From Alviniconcha marisindica (taxonomy: Eukaryota; Mollusca; Gastropoda; Provannidae), in contig JABMCL010000624.1 of the NCBI GenBank assembly GCA_018857735.1, positions 1-64,000 on the forward strand: 64,000 nt of DNA, in the 5' to 3' direction. Below are positions 1 to 12,421 of the stretch, one piece after another (the stretch's first letter is position 1; the number at the start of each line of letters is the position of its first letter). The position numbers and the translations under genes are program-made. Below the pieces are notes generated by a model. The model was not told where the DNA came from and ran no database searches. It was given only the letters and a program-made list of their open reading frames with translations.

Positions 1-1620
1 TGCTGCTTTTCATCTAGTTCTTTTTTCTTCTCACATCGTCAGTGTGTCAGACCGATGCTTCACGTAGTCACGCACAAACTGTGGAGCCACTCTGCTTCAG
101 GGGTGCTGAGTTAGTGATTCAAGCACGGCGACTGACCAATTTAAATTGGTTTGCTGAGGTCAGTCAAGTCAAAGGTATTTTGTGCTGAAACATAAAACGG
201 GTAAATATAACATTTCTTACACTGCTTGGATGTAGTACATCAAGTTTCTAACACTGACAAATACAAACAAAATAAACTATGGACGTGCACACACTAACGT
301 ATCGGTACACTCGTATTCATACGAGCATATGTTATTGTATAAACTCTCGCACGCACACACACCTGCACTCTGTCGCCCATAATATAAACGTCGCCATACA
401 CACACACGCTTTCAACCACCACCGTACCCAAGCAATGGCCATTTAAATGTGTGAACAGGTACTAACTGTAATGAAGTGATGCTTAATGTCCTCAGATGTC
501 AGTTGACATATTAGGGACAAGCTGTGACCAATGCCGAAGCATGGTTCAATATAGCTTTACGTCGACGGAAACCAGAAAGCTTGTTAGGAAGGACAGCCCA
601 GGACGGCCACCTTGACAGCCACAGCTCCTGAACTATGAACTAACTGTGATCTTTGTGGTAGGAGTAAATAGCCCGGAAGCCGGTGTACTGCAATAGGTCA
701 TCGATCGAACCCGAGGCCCCAGAAAACAATTGGTGGATTCAATGAAGGGCAGGTTCCATTTTCCCCATTGTAGTTGTGAAGTCAAGTCGGTAATGGTGTT
801 GTAAAACGAAACATTGAATGAGCTCTGGCAAGCAATGAAAACAATAGTAAATACTCATTGTATACGTTTGCCCGTAAATGGAAACCCAGCACAGGGATTT
901 CTCTAATGCGTTGACCAAAAACAACTCTGTGAAGAACGTGTGGAGAGTGGGCCGGTAGTGTGAAAAGCCAAGTTTGTTTCTTTCGGTGTAGTTTATTTGC
1001 CGGCACACACACTACTATTGTATGTTTGACAGGATGAAACTATTCAACAATAGTGCTCCATTGTGGCGACCGGTAGCATTTTGTGTCGCCGCTGTTGGAG
1101 TAATTATGACATACATGCCCGTTTTGTTGTTGTTGTAGTTGTTGACTGACACTCACAGAGGCTCACACACACACACACACACACTACTGCGGGTAGTCAC
1201 GTGCACACACACACACAGGCTAACACACACCGCCCAATGAATGGGTGGCCGCCTCTAGTATGTGCTAGGCTTTGCACCTGCCTGGCCTGAGATTTCCGAT
1301 CCGGCGGAGTCGGTCAAATAATGTGCAGACTGACTCTACACTGAAAGTCCTTCGGCATGGGATGAGACTATGCAGTGCGCAAATATCACATACACACGTT
1401 AACGAGATCCTTACTGTAGCCCATGTCAGAGGTCGGTGGCAGATAAAAGAAATACCAAAATAACCCTGCATGCACTGAACTTAAAGTCTTCCAAATCAGT
1501 GCTGAATTTGGACACTACACGGAAGAAGACTGAGGTCACAAAACAACGGCAAAGGCCGGCTGAGGTTCTGGTGGACTGAGTCAAAGTTTATGCGTCAGGA
1601 CCTCCGCAGTTGTGCAGCCA
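1..1620. other. Unassigned DNA
   Basis: Short CA tracts near 350-400, 1165-1220. No convincing frame, RNA or element was recognised. Confidence 0.5.
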
Positions 1621-1725
1621 GTATTTACTTGCATGCCAGGTGAGATTTACGGCAGCGTAGGCGACTCTGGACTTTGTTGTGTTTGTGTGACGTTTTCGAG
1701 CGCTAATTAACTCCCTTGATTATTG
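1621..1725. repeat. Dispersed repeat (family C), copy 1
   Basis: ATTTACTTGCATGCCAGGTG AGATTTACGGCAGCG ... TTTTCGAGCGCTAATTAACTCCC matches 35929-36035 in order. Noncoding. Confidence 0.55.
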
Positions 1726-2223
1726 ATTCTGCACTGCTGACACAGGCCGGCAGGTCGAGTCGTTGACATGAGTAACCTGCACATCAAGTTCAACAGGTTA
1801 TGAACTATGCACACTAAAACAAGCCACCCCTACATCACAGCGGCTAATCACAGTCACATAAAAACTTAATTTTGTAGTATGTGCATTAGTTAGTGGAGCA
1901 TAAAAAAAGAAGAAAAAAAGTCAGCTCCGATTGAAATGGAGCTAGCAGTTATGACAAGTAGAATAAACCTCTGAGATTTTCTAATTATAACACACATTAA
2001 ACTCAAAATGAAACGGTTACAACTGTTGCTGGATAAAATCGCACACACTGACACTGTGTGTGCGTGTGTGTGTGTAATGAATTAAGTCAAATATTCTAAA
2101 CATGCAGAACTAACTGATCAGTTCTGACTGGCCGTGGGATTTCAGCTAACGTGCGCAAACGACAGTCTTATTTGCGAATGCCGCGCAAATTCAACTCGGT
2201 GAGGTCGCGGGTCAATCTGTGCA

Positions 2224-2312
2224 TGGTAAGTTCAGCCGGTTTGGAAGGACTAAAAACAAACAAACGGTCTTTAAGTTCAGCCGGTTTGGAAGGACTAAAA
2301 ACAAACGGTCTA
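2224..2312. repeat. Short tandem duplication, ~44 bp unit
   Basis: AAGTTCAGCCGGTTTGGAAG GACTAAAAACAAA occurs twice in direct succession. Confidence 0.8.
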
Positions 2313-2569
2313 TCACTCCTGTCTCGATCGGATTAGTCGCACCCATGATGCACCACTAATTTTTCCAGGTGGAAAAACCTGGTCAGTGCCGGCAATGACT
2401 ATGCTGCATGTTTAATTGGGGTGTGTAGTGTGTGTGTGTGTGTGGGGGGGGGGGATATTGAATTCTCTCTAGCTGTGATGGACGATTAACTTACCATTTG
2501 CTGTGTGACAGGTAGTGGGGAATTCACTCCAGAGTGAAAATAGATGTTGCACCATTTTATTTGTTGAAG

Positions 2570-3122
2570 ACAGCACGTGGCAACGAGGTGATTCTCCCGA
2601 ACTTGTGGCCGAAATGCAGTCATGGACCCGGGCCAATGGAACACTAAATTAAGATGGCTGCCACCTGCTGCACTCGCCTCTTATTTATATCAGCTGGGCG
2701 GACCGAACGGACAGCACTGTCCAGCAAAATCTGTGCAGGCTGCCCGGCCGAGGCACTTCAAACTACTAGCTTGTGTTTCTTCTAACTTTTGATTGGGCCC
2801 TAACTCAAAAAGTACTAAACATATTATAACGCGGTTTAAAATGCCAAAAACAGCACGTGGCAACGAGGTGATTCTCCCTAACTTGTGGCCGAAATGCAGT
2901 CATGGACCCGGGACAATGGAACACTAAATTAAGATGGCTGCCACTTGCTGCACTCGCTTCTTATTTGTATCAGCTGGGCGGACCGCACGGACAGCACTGT
3001 CCAGTAAAATCTGTGCAGGCTGCCCGAGGCACTTCAAACTACTAGCTTGTGTTTCTTCTAACTTTTGATTGGGCCCTAACTCAAAAAGTACTAAACACAT
3101 TATAACGCGGTTTAAAATGCCC
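2570..3122. repeat. Two-unit tandem duplication, unit about 280 bp
   Basis: Unit 1 (about 2570-2845) and unit 2 (about 2850-3122) both run from CAGCACGTGGCAACGAGGTG to TTATAACGCGGTTTAAAATG with few differences. Unit 2 lacks about 5 bp near CCCGGCCG. Origin unknown. Confidence 0.85.
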
Positions 3123-4859
3123 AAAACTGCGGACCATTATCTTTTTATCTATCAAAAATTATCCTTGTTATGTAGTCTATCAAATGAAGCTAAAAAATCA
3201 AATTAACTCTGTGAGCCCAGCCGTAGAACCGCATTCGCAGCAATTAACCTCAATTAACCACAGCGTGACCTATACCCCTAAACACTATTACAGGTTTGAA
3301 CCTAGGGCCCTAAAATACACCAAACATTCATTATATACGCAGTCCTCCTACTTATTTACCTAAAAATCGAGAAATAAGCCTGGATAACAAACGCACACAC
3401 CAAATTCGGCGCCAGACTCAAAGTTCTGCAACCGATTAAATCTGCAAATCCCAAATCCATCTAATCTAAGCCCTGTTCCTACTTCTATGAAATATTTTGA
3501 AAGTCTACATCATAAATACTAGCTATAAATAATAAATACCGAATTTCTGAAGTTTTACAAAATTATAAATAAATACGTCATTGCGGCTGTAAAGCCGGCA
3601 ATAAAAAAATTAAAAAATGGCCGCCAATATCGTCTGCTACTATAATTTCGCCCACAAGCCAGGAATCTTGATGTTACCAGTAGTTATAAATAAAATTGGA
3701 GAAAAACAACAACACAAACTAGCAGACTGTCACAGCTGACTTTGTTTTGATTTGACGCCGAGCCCTGAATGATCGGTGTTCGGTAGCCGTCAGACACCAT
3801 TGACATGCCGCAAGCGGGTGTGACTGATTGACCTGCAACACTGATCGACTGACGTGTCACAACGTGAACAGTACCCTCTGTGTCTACGGTTTTTGTTTTG
3901 TTGTTGTTGTTGTTGTTGTGTGTGTGTGTATGAGGGTGCACACCAAACTCGAAGCACTGGTATACATCCTTTGGAGGAAGGTGCCGGAAAGCGATGCTCG
4001 GAGTGTGGGTACACGCTGGTATCACACTGGTATCAGTGTACGTGTTAATAGCCTGTACATGACCCTGTGACTTTGACTTATGGATGCAAGCAGTCCACAG
4101 ACACAGAATAAATTATTCTATGTCTGTGAAGCAGTCCCTATTTTGCACAGTAATCACAATAATCTAAAAATCGCAAGGCCTGTCAGCACTGGATAATTTA
4201 CTTCAAGGGAAGTAAATAGGATCTGACCTTCTGTACTGCACTGCATTGTGTCCCTTTAGTGCAAATGTCTTCCAACGCGATGTTGGTTCTTGGATGACCC
4301 TAACCTCGGGTAATTCTAACACTTTGGCCGATTGTTTGTCCTTTTTGTTGTTGTTGTTGCTTTCTGTTCTGTTCATGTAGTTGTCTTCCATCGGTGTATG
4401 GACCGATTGTGCTGATTTGGTTTCACACAGGTGCTCAGGGCGTACATGGATAATATTTAAATATAATAAAAAACTATCAATTGTATCATACACATTTATA
4501 CTATATCGTAGACACTCAGTCTTCTTCCGTATAGTATAGTGACCAACTTCAGCATTAAAATACTGACACTTTTAGTGCATGCTGGGTTATTTTGGTGTTT
4601 CTATAATCCACCGAACTCTGTCGTGGATCTTCCAGTCAAGACTCAAGGACTGGGCTCAGAACATTGCAAATGCAAGGCCTGCAGTAATGTGATAACTGAT
4701 ATCAGTTTGAAAGGTGGCCACTGTCGGTGCCTGGGTGTTATTAAAACACTATAAAGAGTAATAAACAATAATAAATAAGAAAGCTAATCTAAAGTTAAAA
4801 CTATATATATGTACATGATTTTCTTAATATTCATCAAGAGGTGGGCACTGGCAGGCAGT
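3123..4859. other. Unassigned DNA
   Basis: It contains (TTG)n/(GTT)n runs near 3897-3920 and 4340-4360. No coding signal recognised. Confidence 0.5.
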
Positions 4860-5160
4860 TGTGAAGACTGCGGCCTAGTCAGCTCTGGAAGGACTTGAGA
4901 GCAGGGGCTGAAGAGAGGCATGGGGAGGAGGTTCCATTCAGATTCAGAGACTGTACGGGGGAATAAGGAGTGGAAGAGGATGTGGTGTTGCGTCTGTTCC
5001 CGGTGCAGTCTTTTTGTGCTCGTCTGGTCCTAGGGTCAGAGTGGTGGAAGAAGCTTGCTGGGTTTATGTCTACAAGTACAAGTTCTGTATTTCTACAAGG
5101 CCATTGCTGATTTTGTACTTTATTGTATAGAGCATCCCCAGATGAGTCTGTCATCTTCAT
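4860..5160 (-). mobile_element. Degenerate LINE ORF2 C-terminal remnant
   Basis: Minus-strand frames contain pieces resembling the ...LFPRTV...EWNLLP...SAPALKSFQS ending of LINE ORF2, split by frameshifts. Low information; the call rests on this C-terminal pattern. Confidence 0.4.
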
Positions 5161-5899
5161 TGTTCAAGGCTTGCCCACTTTAGATTTCCGAGCATGGATG
5201 TAACACTGCCTGGTGACCTGTCCATGTAGTTGGTCATATACCTGGCTGAGGGATGCCAGACAGCCAAGGCATTCTCCAATGTGGGCCATACCATTGTGGT
5301 GTAGGTCACCAACTTTCGGGTACACTTCCTGAAATTCCTTTGCAGGAACCCCCCTATCCCCACATGTGTATGTGATCTTTTTGCATGCGTATAGTATACA
5401 CACAGGGGACCTCAGCTTTTTTTTTATAGTCTCACCCAAAGGCCTTTTTAAGAGCCTGCACGGAATTTGGCTCCATGGAAATCTCAGGGCAGGCACAAGC
5501 CTAGTTAGAACATAACAGTCACCCCATCCATTTGATGATGACACTTGATTGTTCATTGTATACATGTAACTTTAAGTTTAAGAGTGTGTGTGTGAGAGTG
5601 AGTACTCTTGCTCTGCAATGCTGACTGAATGACTCTCCTCTATAGATCTATTGAACAATGTAGACCCTCTGTCTGGTCTCTTGACCTCATTCACTGATTC
5701 GTTAATTTTTTGTTGTATATTTTACCAAAGAAACAAGGACATGTTCTTGCAAATGTTGCAGTCAAGCTCATACGTATGCATGGACAAGTACCTTTGGGCA
5801 GTGTGCCTACTGTCGTAAAGGAAGGTGCACGTGTGCACTGCAGGATTTCCCAATTGTATAATTTATAAATTACACTTTTATAGTCAAGAAACAGAAGGG
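5161..5899. other. Unassigned DNA
   Basis: A 133-codon minus-strand frame at 5164-5565 exists but shows no recognisable domain. Confidence 0.4.
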
Positions 5900-6085
5900 C
5901 CTCTGTTTGTTTCTTCTTTGGCTGTACTTTTTCTTCAAAAGTTGTGGTCTGTGAAAACTGTCTTGTGACTTTGTCCCTCACAATGAAACATTACACAATA
6001 CATGTGCTGCTTGTCTTATTCTTAATATTATTAATGCAAGAGTCATCCTGGTGCTTACAGTGTTGCATGATAGTCTCCTTCTTCC
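5900..6085 (+). mobile_element. SINE (family B), partial
   Basis: TTCAAAAGTTGTGGTCTGTG, CTTGTGACTTTGTCCCTCAC and AGAGTCATCCTGGTGCTTAC match the family B body. It abuts the LINE remnant at 6085. Confidence 0.7.
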
Positions 6086-6124
6086 TCCCTCTATACAAAG
6101 GCACCAGAGAAAGCTATACTTGTT

Positions 6125-6203
<79 letters not shown>

Positions 6204-7062
6204 GCCTAGGCAAACTAAGCTGATAGTGATATTGATAGTTCCTAGAGTCAGAAGAGTGAGGGAGGGCATGTGTGTATGTATACATGTACCTGGCTTCTTG
6301 TATACATGTATACACACATACCCTCCCTGACCTCACACTCTTCTAACACTATATTATATTCTCTCTGGGGCCTCATTGTGAAGGAGCCTGGACATGAACA
6401 GACCCCTGTTGTATTCCAGTTGTTTGTGCAGGCTCATTAGCCTCATCTTTTTAAAATTTCTGATCAGTAGTTAATGTTGTATCTGGAATTATTAGCTTTA
6501 CAGCTTTTCTGTGTGCAGAGAATTTAATCTTTTTTTGGAGAATATTGCTACATGTATTCGTCCCACATGACTTAATATGTGTAATCAATGTGAGGTTTAA
6601 ATTTGCCTGGGTGTTGATGTCCTGGTATTGATGTCTACAATGTACCTTAGCTTTTTCAGAAGGAAGCCATGTCTTGAGACTATTTTGCATGTACATTTAC
6701 ATTTTCAGCATGTGACTTGTGAGTCCCAACAGTTTATTCTCTATGGTTATAAAATATAATACCTAAAAGATGGTGTTCCTACATTGGATCAATTTTTGCC
6801 ATGCATAGAACAAGTTCAAGTGGTAAGGGTAACAGCTGGTGTTTCTGTCTCAGTGTCTGGTAGCAATTGTCATAGACTTGGTCTTGATCGGATTGATGAC
6901 CATAATTATGATTACTGACACACCAGCTCGATATCTGGTCTAAGCTGTCTTGCATATAATTATATTGTTTCTGATTTATCATTTGTAAAATATCTTTTCC
7001 AGATGTGTGCAGTGTTGTGGCATCTACCAACGTAACACAGTCGACAGATATATATGTATATA
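6085..7062 (-). mobile_element. Non-LTR retrotransposon remnant (RT C-terminal half)
   Basis: Minus-strand fragments in shifting frames read DATTLHTSGKDI...LDQISSWCVSNHN (about 7040-6890; the FADDT box is altered to LVDAT), RQKHQL, KKIKFSAHRKAVKLIIPDTT (about 6530), and the tail SDSRNYQ...LSLPR interrupted by (AT)n, then FKTSIAFSGAFV. This order is standard for CR1/jockey-like RT C-termini. It is dead, with frameshifts and a microsatellite expansion inside the frame. Confidence 0.8.
6128..6196. repeat. (AT)n microsatellite inside LINE frame
   Basis: About 69 bp of near-pure AT splits the LINE segment between LSLPR and FKTSIAFSG on the minus strand. Confidence 0.95.
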
Positions 7063-7924
7063 TATGAGCCATTGACAAAAGGTCATACACAAAAATGGGA
7101 CAGTGCAGTCAAAATTTCAACTCAGAAATGTAACTAACATTTTTGAATTTAATGAAAGAACAGATAATTACTTACAAAAAAATGACATAGAAAAGATCAC
7201 TGAGACCAAACCTGTTAAGGTTTTCCTAGCTGCCCTATAGAAAATCAGTTGTGATAAAAAGGTCGGTTGTGATGATTGGACATGAATGATGAAAGCAACA
7301 GTGTTGTTTTTTGACCTTTTTGTTTACAATTCTACTTTTTTAGCTGTATTTTGAGGAAATAAGGACATTTTTGTTTTGTTTACTTTAATCATCAATTATT
7401 GATAATTTGAAATGTTGGCTTGTGTTCTCTGCAATGATAAAGAGAAAGGAAATGGTTAATAATGATGCATAAGTGGACATGACAAGTCACAACCAACTGA
7501 GACAAATTTCAGAATAGTCTGAAAAGTTTAGGAGCTTTTTTTTCAGTTGTGAGTGAAAAATGTTTTTAAAAAAGAAAAAGAAAACAAAAGTAGTCAAATG
7601 TATTGTCTCTTGTTTCCTCATTATGTAAGATATGTGAGAATGATGTAGTTAGCATCAATTCAGGATGCAGTGGACAGGTGTGTAAATGCCAACTTTTTCA
7701 AAGATTTTACAACGAAAAATTAATTTTTACCTTTAATATTGTGCTTACATTCATTATTCTGTTGTATGTATCTCTCTAGAAAACAAACAATCCAACAAAG
7801 CAAACATCAAACACATTGAGGATATATTCATATATATATATATATATACATGTTAGTTTATTATCAGTTTAACACTTGTACTGTTGTAGTGTGCTGTATC
7901 ACCACCTTTTGTCACTGGCTCATA
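7063..7924. mobile_element. 862-bp inverted-repeat insert splitting a LINE reverse transcriptase
   Basis: The left end TATGAGCCATTGACAAAAGG and the right end (- strand) TATGAGCCAGTGACAAAAGG are inverted copies. The RT segment before it (minus strand, NDLPIH near 7960) and after it (DATTLHTSGKDI near 7010) are normally about 35 residues apart, so this interval is an insertion. No protein was recognised inside. Confidence 0.75.
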
Positions 7925-8065
7925 AGAGTCATATATATTTTCATGTGTATTGGAAGGTCATTAAGAAAGAGATTAAAAAGAACAGGTCCTAAGACAGAGC
8001 CTTGTGGTATACCAAAACTTTACTGAGTCTTCAGCTCTAGGAATAAGACTAAGAGTCATAGAGTA
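7925..8065 (-). mobile_element. Same LINE remnant, RT palm segment
   Basis: On the minus strand, GIPQGSVLGPVLF starts at 8013 and continues with NLFLNDLPIHMK. This is the conserved RT motif just before the catalytic FADD box. It continues at 7062 after the inserted element. Confidence 0.82.
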
Positions 8066-8109
8066 AGAGACATTGCATTCTGTAATCAAGTTAATGATTT
8101 AAAAAATGC

Positions 8110-8640
8110 TAACAACAATAACAATATACTTTATTCATCCCAGCAGGAAATTGAAGCTGTCATTCGATCGCACAACGAAGAACATATCTCAATAATTTTA
8201 GGTCTTGAAACACATGCACATACACACTCTTACTCATAGACATACGCCCCCTTTCTCTCAATCTGCATACACTAATAGCAGCCCAAAATTACCTAGAATA
8301 ATGCTTTCTCTGTCAAACCAAAATGTAAAAACTCTCAAATAAAAATCATTAGGTTCACACATCCCCAACCCTCCCTTAGAAAGTTATCATCCTCAACAGA
8401 TGTCTTGATGCATGCGCACACTCAGTTAATGACTGGTATAATTTTCATTAAAATTTGACAGAGCCGAGGGTAAAAACAAGGCTTTATAACTGTTTGTATT
8501 TGTTCTTGGAAGTAAAAATCTTCCACTCCTGTTGCTACGTCTGTTATCAAAGTAGTGTCTCATTGGGTGTGTAGGGTCGTTTAATATTTGCATTAGTTTT
8601 CTGTACAGTCTCTTTTCATAAGATGAACATGCACAGTCAA
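8110..8640 (-). mobile_element. LINE 3' end: ORF2 C-terminus plus 3' UTR
   Basis: On the minus strand the frame SSYEKRLYRKLMQILNDP... RRSNRSGRFLLPRT... YKALFLPSALSNFNENYTSH runs uninterrupted to TAA at 8428-8426. The LPR...K..FLPSAL pattern is the usual last ~35 residues of CR1/L2-like ORF2. About 315 bp of 3' UTR follow to 8110. Pieces of this 3' UTR recur at 16213-16600 and 30765-30860. Confidence 0.8.
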
Positions 8641-8659
8641 ACTAAGTTGGTCATCAAAA

Positions 8660-9115
8660 AAGCAGCAGTTTAGAACATATAAAAGGAATAGTCATGATTT
8701 CATTGTATGAACACAAACTCAGTTACTGTGACCTTGACCTTGAAAATAGCAACCCATTTTTCACACATAACACTCTGGCTTATAATGCTGTATCACCATA
8801 CTGGTCACAAAAGGTTCAGCGATTCATAAGATGTCATCCAAACTAACATTAAGTGAAATGTTTAACCTTGGCTGTGACATTGATCTTGAACACAGCAATC
8901 CAATATTTTCACTGGACACTTTTTTGCCATCAAATTGAGTCTGGTTAAAAAAGACTCATTGGTTTAGAACTAATAAAAGACATAGTAGAAACCATCATAT
9001 TTTGATTATGTAAGCCCAAACAAGACCTTGACCTTGAAGATAGAATCCCATTTTTTTCACATGCCATTCCAGCTCATGGTGGTGCACTACAGTGCCAAGT
9101 TTGGTTACAAAAGGT
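8660..9115. repeat. Diverged long repeat carrying TGACCTTGACCTT words
   Basis: TTTAGAACATATAAAAGGAA TAGT (8670) and TTTAGAACTAATAAAAGACA TAGT (8963) start similar stretches about 295 bp apart. Each is followed by ACCTTGACCTTGAA and ATAGxATCCCATTTTT or ATAGCAACCCATTTTT, then a GGTTACAAAAGGTT-like end. No coding frame. Confidence 0.6.
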
Positions 9116-10008
9116 TGCATACAAACACTCTGCTGACTGGGAACAAATATTTGTCACGAACATTACATCCCTCACCCCTGAAGACACCATAGCGCTTTCC
9201 CTTTTGTAGTCAAATAATACACAAACACAGCAAAAAAAGAGGTGAAACATTGCGGCCACAAGTCAGGTGATGTGGACTCATATGTTAGGGTAGGTCGAAA
9301 GTCAATGGTATGAACAGAAATAGTTCTTTTGTGTGCTTGCACGTTATACCATTTTAAGACACCACGTCAACCACCCCTGTCCCTGAAGACATGACTGTAA
9401 TTTATTTCGTATCTACTCTCATGTCATCAAACAAGCATTAAAAATAAGGTGAAATGTGGTTATCTACCAAGCAGACAAAAAAAAAAAAGGTCTTTAGTTT
9501 CTGTTGTGAACAAGTCACAATATCATGATACGCACTCAGAAGACACCATCAGTAATGTACAAGACACTGATTATCTTTTCTTTGTTTGGAGCTGTTAGTA
9601 GGAAGCTACTCACAGTAAATATCATTTGTATGTAAGAACTAGCCACCTTCTTTCTCATGAAATCTGTTTTTATTCAATCATGAATGATTTCAAGGAAATA
9701 TCTGCGATCAGCTGACCTTCCCTTAGCCATGTCACAAATGACAGCCATGAAAATGTCATGATTTTTACAAAAAAAGACTCACAGCACAAGAAATAATGAT
9801 GCCTTCACACATTGTGGCATTTCCCTTGTTTCTCCAAACACATTACATCAGAAATATAGCAGTAGTTTAAAAAGTTTCATGTTTGATTTAATTTTTATTT
9901 CATTGGGAAAGCGGCACCTGCTTTGGTCCAGTTTTCAGGAGAATGACCCATATATAATTGTGAACACCAGGAAAGCTTAGAAAAACTATTGTCTGAATCT
10001 GCAGTGGT

Positions 10009-10078
10009 CTTGAGTAGGTCTGAGACTGTAAGAGCAAGAAATCTTGAGTAGGCCTAAGACTGTAAGAGCAAGAACTAC
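10009..10078. repeat. Tandem duplication, ~34 bp unit
   Basis: CTTGAGTAGGTCTGAGACTG TAAGAGCAAGAA is followed by CTTGAGTAGGCCTAAGACTG TAAGAGCAAGAA. Confidence 0.8.
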
Positions 10079-10379
10079 AATGTCTTTGGTCTGTCCAACA
10101 AATGTCTGTAAGAACATGATTCTGATTGGCTAAAAAAAAAAACTCACAGAAATGTTTAATCAGTGAATGATTTACTATGTTGAGTGGTTGTATAAAATGG
10201 GTGTGCATTTTGGTTGGATTATGCCTGGAAAGATGATGAAACAAAGTATTATTTGACTTTCATAGTTTCAGAGTAATTATTAAATGAACTTTTGATGGGC
10301 TAAACAGGTCAAATGTTTGGGTTGCTGATTTTGCCCTCTGATGTTGTCTTTCATGTTTATTGTATTACCATTTGCTGGT

Positions 10380-10470
10380 TTATATTCGCTCAATATTATT
10401 AGTAATATGTAAAGTGCAATGAGCCCAGTATAATGCTTTAGAAAAGTGATTATTATTATTATTAGTTACT
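10380..10470 (+). mobile_element. LINE-type 3' terminal fragment
   Basis: The stretch GTAAAGTGCAATGAGCCCAG ... AGAAAAGTGATTATTATTATTATTAG has the same layout as the 3' end at 45110-45182. Only the terminus is present. Confidence 0.45.
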
Positions 10471-12265
10471 GCAGTAGGTGAGGAGTTGTTCCATTTTCCG
10501 GTCCTTTGATAGCTTTATAATGGTGAATAGCAAGGACTGCTACTAATACTATAATACTAAGTGCAGCTGGAAAGTCTTACTGGGAGGGTGTTGCAGGGTC
10601 AGGGACTGGGATCAGTTCTTCGTCTTCTTCCATTAGGAGTAGCCACAATCATATATATGGTATATAATCTAGATATTATATAGATTAGTCTGCTTCTGTC
10701 ATGTGTTATCTGTGTTTACATCACTATCCACTTTGTCCTCTCTTATCAAAGGATGGACATCAGATCTTTAATGTGCGTATCAAGCTTACATCTTAGTCAG
10801 TCAGTCTGAGTCAGTTAGTGTATGCAGGGCATACAAGCTAACAAAGGCAAGACAGGCACTAACCCTTGGCCACAGGACTTACAGTTCAGTGCATTAGCCA
10901 ACCAGCCAGGAACTCGGGTCAGTTTGGTATAGTATCAACATGGAATTTGAATTGTTGTAGCTAGAATATATGGAGTTGGGTAACTTTTTGTGAGTTTTAC
11001 TGTCAGTGTCAATGTCACAAGGATGCATTGATTATATCTGTATGGCTCTCTGAATGTAATGAATGCTTGAAGTGAGTTGTTTTTGTGCTTTCTCAGCTGA
11101 CGAGTACCAATCCTGTCAGTAAGTCGAGAGTCAGTTCAGGTTTCAAATGATGTGTGTTGTCAGCCAAAATTAATTATTTTGAGTGAAATGTTTTGGACTG
11201 CTGTCTGCCTATCACTCCAACAGCCTTTCTAATGTTTGTTTTTTATGACTCAGTGACAGGTCTGTTTCTCTCTTGGTTTTCCATTGCTGTTGTCATATAT
11301 ATATGGGATGTATTATTATCCACTTTTAGTTTTTTCTCTTTTTGTGAGGCAAGGTGTTGGAGATGGCATAAAGATAATGATTAAGATTGCAATGTCCTTA
11401 GTGCATTGTTAGAATCTGTTACTGAATATGATCCATATGTTCAGGTTCAGCTTGGTCTAATGCTTAATAGAACCAGTGCCCTGCTGAACCATGAACATAA
11501 GAATTAAGATTTTCTATAATTTGTGATATAAACCTATTCTTTGTCTGTTTGATAAATTACTTATGTCTGTGATGATTGTGTAAAAAAGATTTAAGCTTCA
11601 GTTTTGATTTTAGTATATCTAGCGAGATGGAATGGTCATGTATATGGGTTTTTCTTCAGTGCTGGTCCTAATTGGTAGTCACTCACTTTGCAACAGTTTT
11701 GTTGTAAACCAGTTCCTTTTTTTCGCACCAAATGGAGAAAATCCCCTTTGAAGCAATGAGAGCAATATGGTGGGAAAAAAAATGTTTTGTTTATTTTTTA
11801 TTAGCAAAATATACTCCCATGTCCCAACAAAAATGGCGGCCAAAAATGAGAATGGCAATACCCTACTGCTTGTGTTGGAAGCTACTTCATACCAGACGAA
11901 AATATTCAGACATATCTAATTTGTTTGCAAAGTTGCAACATGAAAAAGCACCAGAAAGCTAATTTCAGGACTGCTGAGTATGTCTGTGTACAACGCGTTC
12001 ACTTCCAACTTGCACAAGATCAACAATGTGAACTGGGGAAAACACTGTTGCTATAAATAACAAAGCACTATCAATGCTGAGATCTGAACACCAAAGTTGC
12101 CGTATTATTTCCTAAAATGCATTAAAAGTGCAGTAAAAAATTTGCATCAGGGGTGAAACATCTGTTAATGGCAACAACAAAAATTTGCGAAACAAATCCA
12201 ACAAAGAAAAAGAAATCTTCTAACTGCGATTTTCAAACATACTATGGGCATCTACACACACATTA

Positions 12266-12421
12266 ATGACGTTGTGTCACGTGATAAGCATGGAATTTGT
12301 GATTGGGCGCTTTTACCACTGTGTGTTATGCTCTGACGCAGGAGAAACATGCGTTGACTGGCTGTTATCATTGTCTGCTAGCACGCGATTTCACCCAATT
12401 TGGAGGCTACCAATGACGCAG
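12266..12421 (+). CDS. Element internal frame ending at a donor-like site, copy 1
   Basis: An open frame MEFVIGRFYHC...DWLLSLSASTRFHPIWRLP leads to MTQ at GACGCAG before GTAGGTG, a good donor. Copy 2 has the same frame at 49590-49748 with a few amino-acid changes. It may be an upstream exon of the same element protein; the evidence is only the conserved frame and the donor. Confidence 0.35.

Larger units (their letters stand above)
9116..11644. other. Mostly unassigned intergenic DNA
   Basis: It holds the small duplication at 10009 and the LINE terminus at 10380-10470; otherwise AT-rich with no gene seen. Confidence 0.5.

Noticed and set aside
5164..5565. 133-codon minus-strand frame
   Set aside because: No recognised domain, splice logic or repeat of the frame; length is plausible by chance in this region.
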